Assembly (NCBI RefSeq): GCF_000717055.1
Contig: NZ_JNXI01000055.1
Location: forward strand, 1 to 12,505
Length of the DNA stretch: 12,505 bases
Source: Streptomyces iakyrus
GTDB taxonomy: Bacteria; Actinomycetota; Actinomycetes; Streptomycetales; Streptomycetaceae
Reading direction: 5' to 3'
Shown here: piece after piece, positions 1 through 7,587 of the stretch
Numbering within the stretch: position 1 is the first letter of the stretch
Layout of the letters: every line of letters starts with the position of its first letter
Notes under the pieces: model-generated
What the model was told of the DNA's origin: nothing
The model's database searches: none
Seen by the model: the letters and a program-made list of their open reading frames with translations, nothing else
Made by a program: the position numbers and the translations under genes

Positions 1-23
1 TCTCGGCCAGCAACGAGCCGAGA
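1..23. repeat. Perfect 7-bp inverted repeat at the left edge
   Basis: TCTCGGC at 1-7 pairs with GCCGAGA at 17-23 across a 9-nt loop. It could be the end of a terminator of a gene lying left of the window. No T-run follows on the + strand, and no gene is visible in the first 171 bases, so the role is unknown. Confidence 0.3.
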
Positions 24-171
24 CTTCCGCGACAGCCGTGATCTCATGTCTGAGCAGCAAAAGTCGCACCTGAGGTTCGGAAAGAGAACGACCTCTAAGG
101 CGTTACGTGGAGGCATTGTGGTCAAGCTGTCCGGGTAGCGTTAAGAGGCCTCTACGTGTGCCAAGTAAGGA

Positions 172-1473
172 ATGGTTGCGCGGTTGGCCAGTGTGTTCCA
201 GAAGTGCAAGGCTGATAAGAGAAACCGGAACTATCCCTGTCAAGGTCCGCGGTGTGGTCATGGGCGGACTGTGCGCTATCGGGAGCCCGGAGGGCGTCGG
301 GGCCGGCAGCGGGAGGTGTCGTTCTCCCGGAAGGGGCACGCGCGGAGCTTTGCCGTCACCGTGGAACAGGAGAAGCTCGTCAGTGCCCGTGCCGGCGTGT
401 TCGGGTCGTCACGGTCCTTGGTTGATGTGTATCGCGAGTACATCGGCAGTGGGCCGTATGCGGAATCCACGCGGTATCAGTACGAGGCGAGCCTGCGCCT
501 GCACATTGAACCGTATTTCCGGCACCGCACCATCGGGTCTCTGAAGCCCAAGGACCTTCGGGGCTGGCTGGCGTGGATGGTTGAGGAGTGCAGCTACGCG
601 CGCAGCACGGTGGTCAATCGGTATGGAATCTTGCGTGGGGTACTCGGCTACGCCGTCGCCAACGGCTACCTGGTCAGGGATCCGTCCCGGGGTTGGAGCA
701 CCAGCCGCCATTACAGCAGGCGGGGCAGGCGAAAGATGGTGCGGCTGCCGACGCTGCCCGAAGTTGCGGCCATCGCAGAGCATCTTCCGGCCCCCTACCA
801 GTTGTTGGTGTGGTTGATGGCTGGGTGCGGGCTGCGGATTGGGGAGGCGAGCGCAGTCTGCCTGCAGCAGATCGACTTCGTGTCCGGCATGCTGCTCGTG
901 GACCGGCAGATCACGCAGGACGCTGCCGCGCCGACGGTCGGGCGGCGAGGACGTCTGGGTGCCGCTGGCCAGGGCCGGGCACATCGTATCCGGCACCTCA
1001 AGTGGCGCGCGCCGGGTGAAGGACGCCTCGTGCCGCTGCCTGGCACGGTTGTGGCCAAGATCCGCGAGCACATTCGGAGGCACGGAACCTTCCGTGTCGC
1101 AGCTGGCCCGAACCGCATGCCCGGGGACTACCTGTTCGCCAACATCGGGCGAACGAACATCCTGATGTACGCCCTGGTGCATCGGCTCTGGAACGCGGCC
1201 AGGAAGGCCGCGGGTGTCTCTCGGAAGATCACGCCGCTTTGGCTGCGGCACTTCTTCGCTTCGGCCGGCCTTGCCAGAGGTGTACCCGTGACGGACATGG
1301 CGGTATGGCTCGGTCACACTGATCCGCGCACGACCTACCAGACTTATGCGCACGTCCTGCCTGACGCTCCTGAGCGCTTGAGGTCGGTCATGGACGACGT
1401 ACTCAGCCTCAAGACCCAGCTCATCCTGCCGCTGCAGTTTGAAGCACGGCACGAGACCGCGTCTCCTTGCTGA
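172..1473 (+). CDS. Tyrosine recombinase (phage/plasmid-type site-specific integrase)
   Basis: This is a DNA strand-exchange enzyme of the tyrosine recombinase family, 433 aa. Residues 1-75 form the basic arm-type region usual in actinomycete integrases (TVRYREPGGR at 33-42). Residues 83-175 look like the SAM-like core-binding domain, and 190-410 are catalytic. Visible active-site residues are R222 (GCGLRIGEA), K277, R359 and H360 (LWLRH), H382 (LGHTDP) and the nucleophile Y392 (TYAH). The usual first His of the HxLRH box is Leu356. The ATG at 172 has AAGGA directly against it, which is too close. The in-frame TTG at 184 (giving ASVFQKC, the common family N-terminus) has better spacing and may be the real start. 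No excisionase, replication or transfer gene and no tRNA is next to it, so it is a solitary integrase, probably a remnant of an integrated element. I could not find the attachment site. Confidence 0.9.
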   Translation: MVARLASVFQKCKADKRNRNYPCQGPRCGHGRTVRYREPGGRRGRQREVSFSRKGHARSFAVTVEQEKLVSARAGVFGSSRSLVDVYREYIGSGPYAESTRYQYEASLRLHIEPYFRHRTIGSLKPKDLRGWLAWMVEECSYARSTVVNRYGILRGVLGYAVANGYLVRDPSRGWSTSRHYSRRGRRKMVRLPTLPEVAAIAEHLPAPYQLLVWLMAGCGLRIGEASAVCLQQIDFVSGMLLVDRQITQDAAAPTVGRRGRLGAAGQGRAHRIRHLKWRAPGEGRLVPLPGTVVAKIREHIRRHGTFRVAAGPNRMPGDYLFANIGRTNILMYALVHRLWNAARKAAGVSRKITPLWLRHFFASAGLARGVPVTDMAVWLGHTDPRTTYQTYAHVLPDAPERLRSVMDDVLSLKTQLILPLQFEARHETASPC

Positions 1474-1768
1474 GGGCGGGACACACGACACGTGGCGAGG
1501 CCTCGCTGGTCGCGGTCGTGGGCAGCTCGATCGAGTGAACCTTGGCCGCGGAAAGGTAGAACGGCAGTGCGTTGGGCACGTCCAAGGGGGGAGTGACTGC
1601 ATCGGCGACCGCTGCTTTATGAATACGGTCTGTGACCGCGGGCGAGGTTGGCTCGAGCGCGTCGCAGGTGTGTCCTGGATCGTCTGGTGGGTCTGTACCA
1701 GCACGGGGAGATCCCGGTGCTGGTTCGGTGCTGACTCGAACGCCAGAGATCAGGCAAAGCCGCAGGTC
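1474..1768. other. Intergenic stretch after the integrase, no gene recognised
   Basis: These 295 bp hold a 12-bp perfect palindrome GCGAGGCCTCGC at 1495-1506, close behind the integrase stop. A + strand frame ending in LYQHGEIPVLVRC before a TGA near 1731 looks protein-like, but I cannot assign it. If the integrase used a nearby attachment site, this is where I would look, but no direct repeat is evident. Confidence 0.3.
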
Positions 1769-1882
1769 CTAGCCCCGATCGAATGAGTTGTCGTACCACT
1801 CGATGGTGGTGCCGATGAGGCTGGCGGCGACGATGCGCTTGAGGCTGGCGGGGGGTGGGGGAGCGGTCGCGGGGGAGGACAT
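1769..1882 (-). pseudogene. 5' stump of an MHS-family MFS transporter gene
   Basis: On the minus strand an ATG at 1880-1882 opens a 37-codon frame: MSSPATAPPPPASLKRIVAAS followed by LIGTTIEWYD, then NSFDRG and a TAG. The segment KRIVAASLIGTTIEWYD is the N-terminus and start of the first membrane helix of the metabolite:H+ symporter (MHS/ProP-like) branch of the major facilitator superfamily. These proteins normally continue FFIYGTAAAL for over 400 residues. Homology stops abruptly at about 1789, so the gene has lost more than 90% of its length. It is not functional. It abuts the ABC fragment back to back at 1882. Confidence 0.75.
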
Positions 1883-2141
1883 CGGCACAGCAGGCCCGGC
1901 AGTGGTTCGGGCCGCTGGGCCTGCAAGGTCTGGAGAGTCGACGTCCCGGGCAGCTGTCCGGGGGACAGGCGCAGCGGGTGACCATCCCCGGGCCCTGGTC
2001 GGCCGCCCGAAGGTGATCTTCGCGGACGAGCCGACCGGCGCGCTGGACCAGGCCACCGGCATGGAAGTGATCCACCTGCTGACGGACGTCTGCCGTAGCC
2101 ATGGCGCCGCCCTGGTCCTGGTCACGAACCGAGGGGGCTGA
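1882..2141 (+). pseudogene. Frameshifted C-terminal fragment of an ABC transporter ATPase (MacB/LolD type)
   Basis: In one frame 1885-1986 reads ARQWFGPLGLQGLE, then RRPGQLSGGQAQRVTI, which is the ABC signature (LSGGQ at 1954-1968). The next frame, from 1989, continues RALVGRPKVIFADEPTGALD, i.e. Walker B and D-loop, up to LVLVTN and a TGA at 2139. The switch needs one missing base near 1987-1988, where ATC-GCC-CGG has become ATC-CC-CGG. The Walker A half is absent upstream, and the H-loop His is replaced (VTN instead of VTH). The family is that of export and lipoprotein-release ATPases that partner with FtsX-like permeases; no permease is nearby. It is a dead remnant. Confidence 0.8.
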
Positions 2142-2185
2142 CAGCGTGGAGGCAAGTGGCACAGCCCGGTCGGAGGAGGCTCGCC

Positions 2186-2410
2186 TCATCCTTGTCGTTC
2201 TCCGGCCCGGACCAGCCCGGTCTCGTAGGCGATGACGACGAGCTGGGCGCGGTCGCGGACGCCGAGTCTGGCCATGGCCCGGTCGGTGTGGGTCTTGACG
2301 GTGACCGTGGCGACGAAGAGACGTTCGGCGATCTCGTCGTTGGACAGGCCCGCTCCCACCAGGGTCAGCACCTCGTCCCGGTCTTGGTGACGGGGCCGCG
2401 CCGGGCGTCG
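2186..2410 (-). pseudogene. C-terminal HTH fragment of a LuxR/NarL-type response regulator
   Basis: The minus strand encodes DRDEVLTLVGAGLSNDEIAE and then RLFVATVTVKTHTDRAMARL, ending in AQLVVIAYETGLVRAGERQG and a TGA (complement at 2186-2188). This is the complete C-terminal LuxR-type helix-turn-helix of NarL-like response regulators of two-component systems. The receiver domain that should precede it is missing. The frame stays open further toward 2926, but that part runs antisense to the helicase and has no receiver motifs. The boundary near 2390-2410 is approximate. Such regulators often sit beside ABC export genes, so this stump and the ABC fragment at 1882-2141 may be remains of one old locus (inference). 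Confidence 0.75.
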
Positions 2411-2628
2411 ATGCCGGGAGTGTCCCCGGGCACCACTTGGCTCCGCACTGGCAGGTCCTGTCGTACCTCGGCAGAGCGTTGCGGCACGGGAGACCCGGAC
2501 GGTGTGCCCTGTGCTAGCGTTGCGCTTTTGCTGTGTCGCTGTGGTGGTGCTCCGTTGGGTGCCTCTGGTCGGCGGCCGCGTCTCAGCCGCGCCTTCGTCG
2601 GTACGGTCCCTTCGGAGGAAGGCTCTCT
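2411..2628. other. Upstream region of the RNA helicase gene
   Basis: These 218 bp hold no gene. A possible -10 hexamer TAGCGT lies at 2515-2520, but I see no well-spaced -35, so the promoter is unproven. Long 5' leaders are common before DEAD-box helicase genes, so a structured leader is possible. I see no strong hairpin. Confidence 0.25.
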
Positions 2629-4023
2629 GTGAGCGAGTCAACACGTGCCGATGCCCGGCAGCAGGGCGATGTGTCCAGGGCGGTGTCCTTCGCTCAGCTG
2701 GGGTTGCCGGCCGAGGCTCTGCGGGCGCTCGATGAGCAGGGTATGACTGTGCCCTCCCCCATCCAGGCGGCGGCGCTGCCGAATGCGCTCGCGGGACGGG
2801 ACGTCCTGGGCCGGGGCCGCACAGGATCGGGCAAGACGCTTGCCTTCGGCCTGGGGATGCTCGCCCGGACGGCCGGGCAGCGTGCGCAGCCGAAAGAGCC
2901 GCTGGCGCTCGTTCTGGTGCCAACAAGGGAGCTGGCGCAGCAGGTCGGTGAGGCGCTCACCCCGTACGTCGAGGCGCTGCGGCTGCGGCTCGCGACTGTG
3001 GTGGGCGGTGCGTCCATCGGGCGGCAGGCCGCCGTGCTGCGGGAGGGCGCCGAGATCGTCGTCGCCACGCCTGGTCGGCTGCACGACCTCATCGAGCGCA
3101 AGGGCTGCCGACTGGGACGGGTACGCATCGCGGTCCTGGACGAGGCCGACCAGATGTGTGACATGGGGTTCCTGCCGCAGGTCACCGGGATCCTGGACCA
3201 AGTGCGTCCCGACGGCCAGCGGATGCTGTTCTCCGCCACCCTCGACGGCGACGTCGACCAGCTGGTGCAGCGCTACCTGCGCGACCCCGCCGTCCACTCG
3301 GTGGACCCTTCGTCCAGCGCCGTCTCCGCGATCGAGCACCACGTCTTCGTCGTGCACGGCCCTGACCGGTACGCCGTGACCACGGAGATCGCCGCTCGGG
3401 ACGGCCGCGTCCTGCTGTTCCTGGACACCAAGCACGGCGTCGACCAGCTCACGCGGCATCTGCGGGCCAGCGGCGTGGCCGCCGCCGCCCTGCACAGCGG
3501 GAAGTCCCAGCCGCAGCGCACCCGGACCCTGGCCCAGTTCAAGAGCGGGCAGATCACCGCGCTGGTAGCGACGAACGTCGCCGCACGCGGCCTGCACGTC
3601 GACGACCTCGACCTCGTGGTCAACGTCGATCCGGCCAACGACCCGAAGGACTATCTGCACCGCTCGGGCCGCACGGCCCGGGCCGGCCGCTCCGGCACCG
3701 TCGTGACACTCGTCCTGTCGGGACAGCGCCGCGAGACGAGCCAGGTCATGGCGGACGCCGACGTCGCCCCCAAGGTCACCAAGGTGAGGTCCGGCGAGGC
3801 GGAGCTGAGCCGGATCACCGGCGCCAAGGCCCCCTCCGGAAAGCCTCTCGACGGCGGGCCGGCCGTACCGCGCCGCAACAACCACAACGTCCCGTTCGGT
3901 GGCCTGGGCAGCACCAAGGCCGCGAAGAGCGGTTCCGGTGGCAGGTCGTCCTCGCGCAAGAGCAGCGAGGCCCGCAAGCTCGCGGAGGCCCGCAAGGCGG
4001 CCCGAGTGCGACGCGGCGGCTGA
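2629..4023 (+). CDS. DEAD-box ATP-dependent RNA helicase
   Basis: This is an ATP-driven RNA unwinding enzyme, probably acting in ribosome assembly, RNA decay or cold adaptation, and cytoplasmic. I chose the GTG at 2629 because GGAGGAA (2614-2620) lies 8 nt upstream; this gives 464 aa. The frame is open upstream to an ATG at 2533, but that extension looks non-coding. Motifs in order: Q-motif (FAQLGL with PSPIQ, residues 21-46), motif I GRTGSGKT (63-70), Ia PTRELAQ (98-104), Ib TPGR (147-150), II DEAD (171-174), III SAT (202-204), V VATNVAARGL (313-322) and VI HRSGRTARAG (344-353). The last ~80 residues are a basic Ser/Gly/Arg/Lys-rich tail with EARK repeats, typical of actinobacterial members and likely RNA-binding. 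All motifs are intact, so it should be active. It is probably transcribed alone. Confidence 0.95.
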   Translation: MSESTRADARQQGDVSRAVSFAQLGLPAEALRALDEQGMTVPSPIQAAALPNALAGRDVLGRGRTGSGKTLAFGLGMLARTAGQRAQPKEPLALVLVPTRELAQQVGEALTPYVEALRLRLATVVGGASIGRQAAVLREGAEIVVATPGRLHDLIERKGCRLGRVRIAVLDEADQMCDMGFLPQVTGILDQVRPDGQRMLFSATLDGDVDQLVQRYLRDPAVHSVDPSSSAVSAIEHHVFVVHGPDRYAVTTEIAARDGRVLLFLDTKHGVDQLTRHLRASGVAAAALHSGKSQPQRTRTLAQFKSGQITALVATNVAARGLHVDDLDLVVNVDPANDPKDYLHRSGRTARAGRSGTVVTLVLSGQRRETSQVMADADVAPKVTKVRSGEAELSRITGAKAPSGKPLDGGPAVPRRNNHNVPFGGLGSTKAAKSGSGGRSSSRKSSEARKLAEARKAARVRRGG

Positions 4024-4398
4024 GACGGGCTTCCCGGGCTGCCGGGCGATGTCTTCGGCTACGCTGCTGGACCGATACGCGGGACCGGAGGTCGGCCGGG
4101 GTGCACCGGATGGCGTCACGTACGGGTGGCCGTGCGCAGGGGGAGGCGTGCAGGCGATGATCCCCGCCGCGTCGACGGGCACCAGTTCCTGCACGCGATC
4201 CGCCGCCACACCCGCTGACCACCGGCCCGAGTGACGACCGGGGGCTCGCCGGTCTGCGCGTGGTGAGGCTGACACAACGTCCGGATGTCGCCTCCCGGCC
4301 GGACAGGTCACTCGTTGCCCCGTTTCGCGAGGGCCCCGATGCTCGGGTACCGGAGCTGAGTCAAGCCACCAGACCTCGTCGTACGGCCGGGAGACACC
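4024..4398. other. Gene-free stretch between the helicase and the oxidoreductase remnant
   Basis: I recognise no gene in these 375 bp. Just behind the helicase stop is a perfect 5-bp stem CCCGG/CCGGG (4033-4046, loop GCTG) that may serve as a weak terminator. Several short frames are open here, but none shows a family motif. The oxidoreductase pseudogene begins in its middle at about 4399, so part of this stretch is probably replaced or eroded DNA. Confidence 0.4.
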
Positions 4399-4804
4399 AT
4401 GACCGCACTGTCGCCGCACCTGGACAACGGCGACGACCGGCCCATCGTCGTGCCGCGGACCCACCGCCACGAGTACGCCACGTTCAAGGGACACCACCCG
4501 CGCGACCTGCTCGGCCGCCTCGGCGTGACGACGGTCGACGAGGCCGAGGGCCGCTGCGGACTCACCGGCGACTTGGCTTCGAGGGACAGCACCACGACAC
4601 CTCGATGGCCGTCGCGGACTTCGCGCTGAAGCTGCGTCTCGACGACGTGGACCCGCATACACCGGCGGCCGTCGTGGCCGACGGCTTCAGCTGTGCCGAC
4701 CAGATCGACACCTAGCCGGAAACCGGGGCATCCGTGCCCTGCACCTCGCCGAACTCCTCGACCTCGCCGCCGACCGACCCGGACAAGCAGGAGAGACATC
4801 ATGA
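4399..4804 (+). pseudogene. Decayed 3' end of a FAD-linked / Fe-S (CCG-domain) oxidoreductase
   Basis: The remnant matches the C-terminus of large proteins that join a FAD-linked oxidase to a GlpC-like Fe-S part (D-lactate or 2-hydroxyacid dehydrogenase type). Frame 1 reads PHLDNGDDRPIVV, THRHEYATFKG and VDEAEGRCGLTGD. After a one-base loss near 4574, another frame reads GFEGQHHDTSMAVADFALKL and VVADGFSCADQID, stopping at TAG 4713. After a further shift near 4712 a third frame reads GIRALHLAELLDLAADRPG and ends at TGA 4802-4804. Intact family members have THCHEYAT and GCCG here, so two ligand cysteines are now Arg. The flavin domain and most Fe-S parts are gone. The last stop overlaps the dehydrogenase ATG as ATGA, a relic of translational coupling with that gene. 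Confidence 0.75.
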
Positions 4805-6240
4805 CCGACACACCCACGCAGTTGTTCATCGGTGGTGCCTGGGTGGACGCCGCGGACGGTGCCACCATGGCGGTCGACGATCCCGCGACCGGCGAGATCC
4901 TCTGCCAGGTCGCCGACGCCGGGCCCAAGGACGCGAAGCTCGCCGAGGAGGCCGCCGTCCAGGCGCAGCAGGACTGGGCGCGTACCGCGCCCCGGGTGCG
5001 CAGCGAGATCCTGCGCCGCGCCTACGAGATCATCGTCGAGCGCACCGACGAGCTCGCCCGTCTGATGACGTCCGAGATGGGCAAGCCGCTCGCCGAGGCC
5101 AGGGGAGAGGTGGCCTACGCGGCGGAGTTCTTCCGCTGGTTCTCCGAGGAGGCCGTCCGTATCGACGGTGGCTGCGCCACCTTGCCCGACGGCCGCAACC
5201 GCATGCTGCTCTCCCGCCGCCCGGTCGGCCCCTGCCTGCTGATCACGCCGTGGAACTTCCCGCTGGCGATGGGCACCCGCAAGATCGGTCCGGCCCTAGC
5301 CGCCGGCTGCACGATGGTGCTCAAGCCGGCTCCGCAAACCCCTCTCTCCAGCCTTGCCCTCGCCGCAATCCTCAAGGAGGCCGGGCTGCCGGACGGCGTG
5401 CTGAACGTCGTCACCACCTCCCGCGCGGGGGAGGTGTGTGAACCGCTCCTGCGCGGCGGGCGGATTCGCAAGCTGTCCTTCACCGGCTCCACGGCCGTCG
5501 GACAGCTGCTGCTCGCCCAGAGCGCTCAGGCGGTCGTGCGGACCTCGATGGAACTGGGCGGCAACGCGCCGTTCGTCGTCTTCGAGGACGCCGACCTGGA
5601 CAAGGCCGTGGACGGTGCGATGGTCGCCAAGATGCGCAACATGGGCGAGGCGTGCACGGCCGCCAACCGCTTCTTCGTGCACCGCTCGGTGGCCGAGGAG
5701 TTCGGGCGCCGGCTGGCCGGGCGAATGGGCGCGCTGGTCGTCGGTCCGGGCGCCCGGGACGGCGTCGACGTCGGCCCCCTGATCGACAGGAGGGGACGCG
5801 CCAAGGTGGAGGAACTCGTCGCCGACGCGGTGGAGCGCGGGGCGCAGGTGCTCGTAGGGGGCCGTACGCCCGAGGGGCCCGGCAACTTCTACCCGCCGAC
5901 CGTGCTGGCCGACGTCGATCCCGGCAGCCGTCTGATGGACACGGAGATCTTCGGCCCGGTCGCCGCGATCCTCACCTTCGACGACGAGGACGAGGTGATC
6001 CGCCGAGCCAACGACACTCCCTGGGGCCTGGTCGGCTACGTCTTCACCGAGGGCCTCGACCGTGCCCTTCGGGTGAGCGAGCGGCTGGAGGTGGGCATGG
6101 TGGGGCTGAACACGGGCCTCGTGTCCAACCCGGCCGCACCCTTCGGCGGCGTCAAGCAGTCGGGGCTGGGCCGCGAGGGCGGCCGGGTGGGGATCGACGA
6201 GTTCCTGGAGTACCAGTACCTCGCGGTGCCCGTGCGTTGA
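4801..6240 (+). CDS. gabD: NAD(P)-dependent aldehyde dehydrogenase, succinate-semialdehyde dehydrogenase type
   Basis: This cytoplasmic enzyme oxidises an aldehyde, by family most likely succinate semialdehyde or a similar short semialdehyde, to its acid with NAD(P). The start at 4801 follows GCAGGAGAGACATC, a good ribosome site; the product is 479 aa, the normal family length. Key residues are present: TPWNFP with N152, K175 (VLKPA), the FTGS nucleotide turn (227-230), general base E251 (MELGGNAPF), nucleophile C285 (GEACTAANRF) and EIFGPV (382-387). It overlaps the broken oxidoreductase by ATGA, so it was once second in an operon and may now depend on transcription from an unknown promoter. 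With the downstream cupin and the amine oxidase across the IclR genes, it could dispose of an aldehyde from amine oxidation (inference). The exact substrate, and so the gabD symbol, is uncertain. Confidence 0.88.
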   Translation: MTDTPTQLFIGGAWVDAADGATMAVDDPATGEILCQVADAGPKDAKLAEEAAVQAQQDWARTAPRVRSEILRRAYEIIVERTDELARLMTSEMGKPLAEARGEVAYAAEFFRWFSEEAVRIDGGCATLPDGRNRMLLSRRPVGPCLLITPWNFPLAMGTRKIGPALAAGCTMVLKPAPQTPLSSLALAAILKEAGLPDGVLNVVTTSRAGEVCEPLLRGGRIRKLSFTGSTAVGQLLLAQSAQAVVRTSMELGGNAPFVVFEDADLDKAVDGAMVAKMRNMGEACTAANRFFVHRSVAEEFGRRLAGRMGALVVGPGARDGVDVGPLIDRRGRAKVEELVADAVERGAQVLVGGRTPEGPGNFYPPTVLADVDPGSRLMDTEIFGPVAAILTFDDEDEVIRRANDTPWGLVGYVFTEGLDRALRVSERLEVGMVGLNTGLVSNPAAPFGGVKQSGLGREGGRVGIDEFLEYQYLAVPVR

Positions 6241-6250
6241 CGGCGGTCAT

Positions 6251-6285
6251 GCCCTGACGGCGCCGTAGCACGCACCGTCACGGGC
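6251..6285 (+). terminator. Hairpin after the aldehyde dehydrogenase gene
   Basis: GCCCTGACGG (6251-6260) pairs with CCGTCA-C-GGGC (6275-6285), a 10-bp stem with one bulged C and a 14-nt loop, starting 10 nt after the stop. There is no T-run, which is usual in Streptomyces. It may end or attenuate transcription before the cupin gene. Confidence 0.45.
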
Positions 6286-6326
6286 CTCACCCTTGTCCGG
6301 TTTCCACGCCGCCGGGCACGGGGGAC

Positions 6327-6344
6327 GGCCGCCAACCGGCGGCC
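6327..6344. repeat. GC-rich perfect hairpin upstream of the cupin gene
   Basis: GGCCGCC (6327-6333) and GGCGGCC (6338-6344) form a perfect 7-bp stem around AACC. It lies 52 bp before the cupin start and could be part of a terminator or of the cupin leader. Confidence 0.35.
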
Positions 6345-6396
6345 CCGGCAAGCCGCGACTCCAGCGGCCCTTTCTCGAGCACAGGACAGGAAAGAC

Positions 6397-6750
6397 ATGT
6401 CACTCCTGAAGACCATCGACACCAACCCCTCCTTCGCGCCGCACAAGTCCGGCCCACTCCCGGAACGTCTGGTGTCCGGCGACCCCGCGTTCAAGACCTG
6501 GGTCCAGGACGTCGCCCGTGAGGAATTGATCCATACGGGAGTCTGGGAAGCGACGCCCGGCGAGACGCGCTCGATCAAGGGCGAGACCTTCGAGTTCTGC
6601 CACATCCTCTCCGGCACCGTCGAACTCACGCCGGAAGGCGGCGAGCCGGTGGTCTACAAGGCGGGTGACAGTTTTGTCATGAAGCCGGGCTTCGTCGGTG
6701 TCTGGAAGACCATCGAAACCGTGCGCAAGATCTACGTGATCGTGAAGTGA
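6397..6750 (+). CDS. Small cupin-domain protein (DUF861/cupin_3 type)
   Basis: This is a 117-aa single-domain cupin. The first cupin motif region is WEATPGETRSIKGETFEFCH with ILSGTVEL (about residues 50-76), and the second is YKAGDSFVMKPGFVGVW (87-103), ending in KIYVIVK. The layout is that of the DUF861 group, whose members lie beside flavin oxidoreductases, aldehyde dehydrogenases and amine or ureide catabolism genes. Their activity is mostly unknown. The usual metal His pair of the first cupin motif is largely absent (a Glu and one His remain), as is common in this group. The ribosome site is AGGAAAG a few bases before ATG 6397. It follows the dehydrogenase by 156 bp containing two hairpins, and ends 14 bp before the stop of the convergent IclR gene. 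A metabolite-binding or isomerase role is possible; I do not assign one. Confidence 0.8.
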   Translation: MSLLKTIDTNPSFAPHKSGPLPERLVSGDPAFKTWVQDVAREELIHTGVWEATPGETRSIKGETFEFCHILSGTVELTPEGGEPVVYKAGDSFVMKPGFVGVWKTIETVRKIYVIVK

Positions 6751-6764
6751 CACCGGGCCCGTCG

Positions 6765-7514
6765 TCAGGCCAGGTGCCGGGCGGTGATTTCCGCAGCAGT
6801 CTCAGAGACCAGCCGGCCCAGGTCGGGCAGCCGGTCGGGCTCGAAGCGGGAGTCGGGCAGGGAGGCGGACAGGGCGGCCAGAGGGGTGCCCTCGCTGTCG
6901 AGCACGGGTGCCGCGATCGCGCAGACACCCTGTAGGTACTGGTTGTGGTTGACGGCGTAGCCACGCTCTCTCACACGGCTGAGTTCCGCGCGCAGTTGCC
7001 CGGGGTCGGTGATGGTCTCCTCGCCGTACCCCTCCAGCGTCCCCGCTGTGACCTCGTCTATCTCGGACCTTTCCAGATGGGCGAGGACGGCGTTCCCGGC
7101 GGCGGTGGCGTGCAGGGGTGAGGTGTCACCGATGGCGTGGAAGGTGCGTACGGCGTGGTCGCAGTCCACGCGGTCGACGACGACCATGCTGTGCAGGGCG
7201 TCCGGTACCGACAGGTGGATGGTCTCGTTCAGCGCGTCGCGGAGCCGGATCATGGGTTCACGGGCGGCGGCGAACAGGCTGGAGCCCTGGAGGGCGGCGG
7301 GGCGGACGGCCAGGACGCGGGCGCCGACCTCCCAGCGGGTGGTGTCCTTGCGGTTCGCCCGCAGCCAGCCTGCCTCGTTGAGGGTGACCAGGGTGCGCTG
7401 CACGGTGGACTTCGGCAGCCCGAAAATCTTGGTCAACTCCCCGACGGTCACGGGTTGATGTCGGGCGACTGCCTCCAGAACCCGGAGCGACCTGGTGACG
7501 CTCTTCATTTCCAT
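6765..7514 (-). CDS. IclR-family transcriptional regulator, copy A
   Basis: This is a 249-aa DNA-binding regulator. The N-terminal winged HTH is at about residues 5-65 (VTVGELTKIFGLPKSTVQRT with TLVTLNEAGWL). The IclR effector-binding domain is at about 75-245, with the typical IGDTSPLHATAAG and NQYLQGVCAIAAPV segments. IclR proteins usually act as dimers or tetramers that release or activate a catabolic promoter when a small ligand binds. ATG 7512-7514 follows GAGGGG on the minus strand. It is a close paralogue of the IclR gene at 7869-8621: about 10 differences in the first 137 residues but much lower identity after that. Its upstream region carries the same operator pair as copy B, so auto- and cross-regulation are likely (inference). 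It converges on the cupin gene with a 14-bp gap and no clear terminator between. Confidence 0.93.
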   Translation of the reverse strand: MEMKSVTRSLRVLEAVARHQPVTVGELTKIFGLPKSTVQRTLVTLNEAGWLRANRKDTTRWEVGARVLAVRPAALQGSSLFAAAREPMIRLRDALNETIHLSVPDALHSMVVVDRVDCDHAVRTFHAIGDTSPLHATAAGNAVLAHLERSEIDEVTAGTLEGYGEETITDPGQLRAELSRVRERGYAVNHNQYLQGVCAIAAPVLDSEGTPLAALSASLPDSRFEPDRLPDLGRLVSETAAEITARHLA

Positions 7515-7556
7515 TCGATGGCCCCTCAGACCTGTGGTCCCTGGTTCTCATTGCTC

Positions 7557-7586
7557 TTGACTCCGGCACGGAGTCACGGTCATGAT
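7557..7586 (+). promoter_or_regulatory. Predicted rightward promoter next to IclR copy A
   Basis: TTGACT (7557-7562), an 18-bp spacer and CATGAT (7581-7586) match the housekeeping-sigma layout. The same elements stand at the same distance from the operator beside IclR copy B. It points right, toward 7623-7868, where I find no gene. Confidence 0.5.
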
Positions 7587-7587
7587 C

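Noticed and set aside
1495..1506. Palindrome GCGAGGCCTCGC as the integrase terminator or attachment core
   Set aside because: It has no loop for a hairpin and no second copy that I could find, so neither role is supported.
409..1704. A 431-codon minus-strand frame opposite the integrase
   Set aside because: It is a shadow of the integrase, which carries the catalytic residues in its own frame. Its start region (VQTHQTIQDT) resembles nothing I can name.
2411..2926. N-terminal extension of the LuxR fragment toward 2926
   Set aside because: It overlaps the helicase start region, is Pro/Arg/Ala-rich and lacks receiver-domain motifs; only the C-terminal HTH is supported.
2638..4662. A 674-codon open frame on the minus strand
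   Set aside because: It is antisense to the intact helicase, has no family motif and shows the Ala/Gly/Arg/Val-rich composition of a shadow frame in high-GC DNA.
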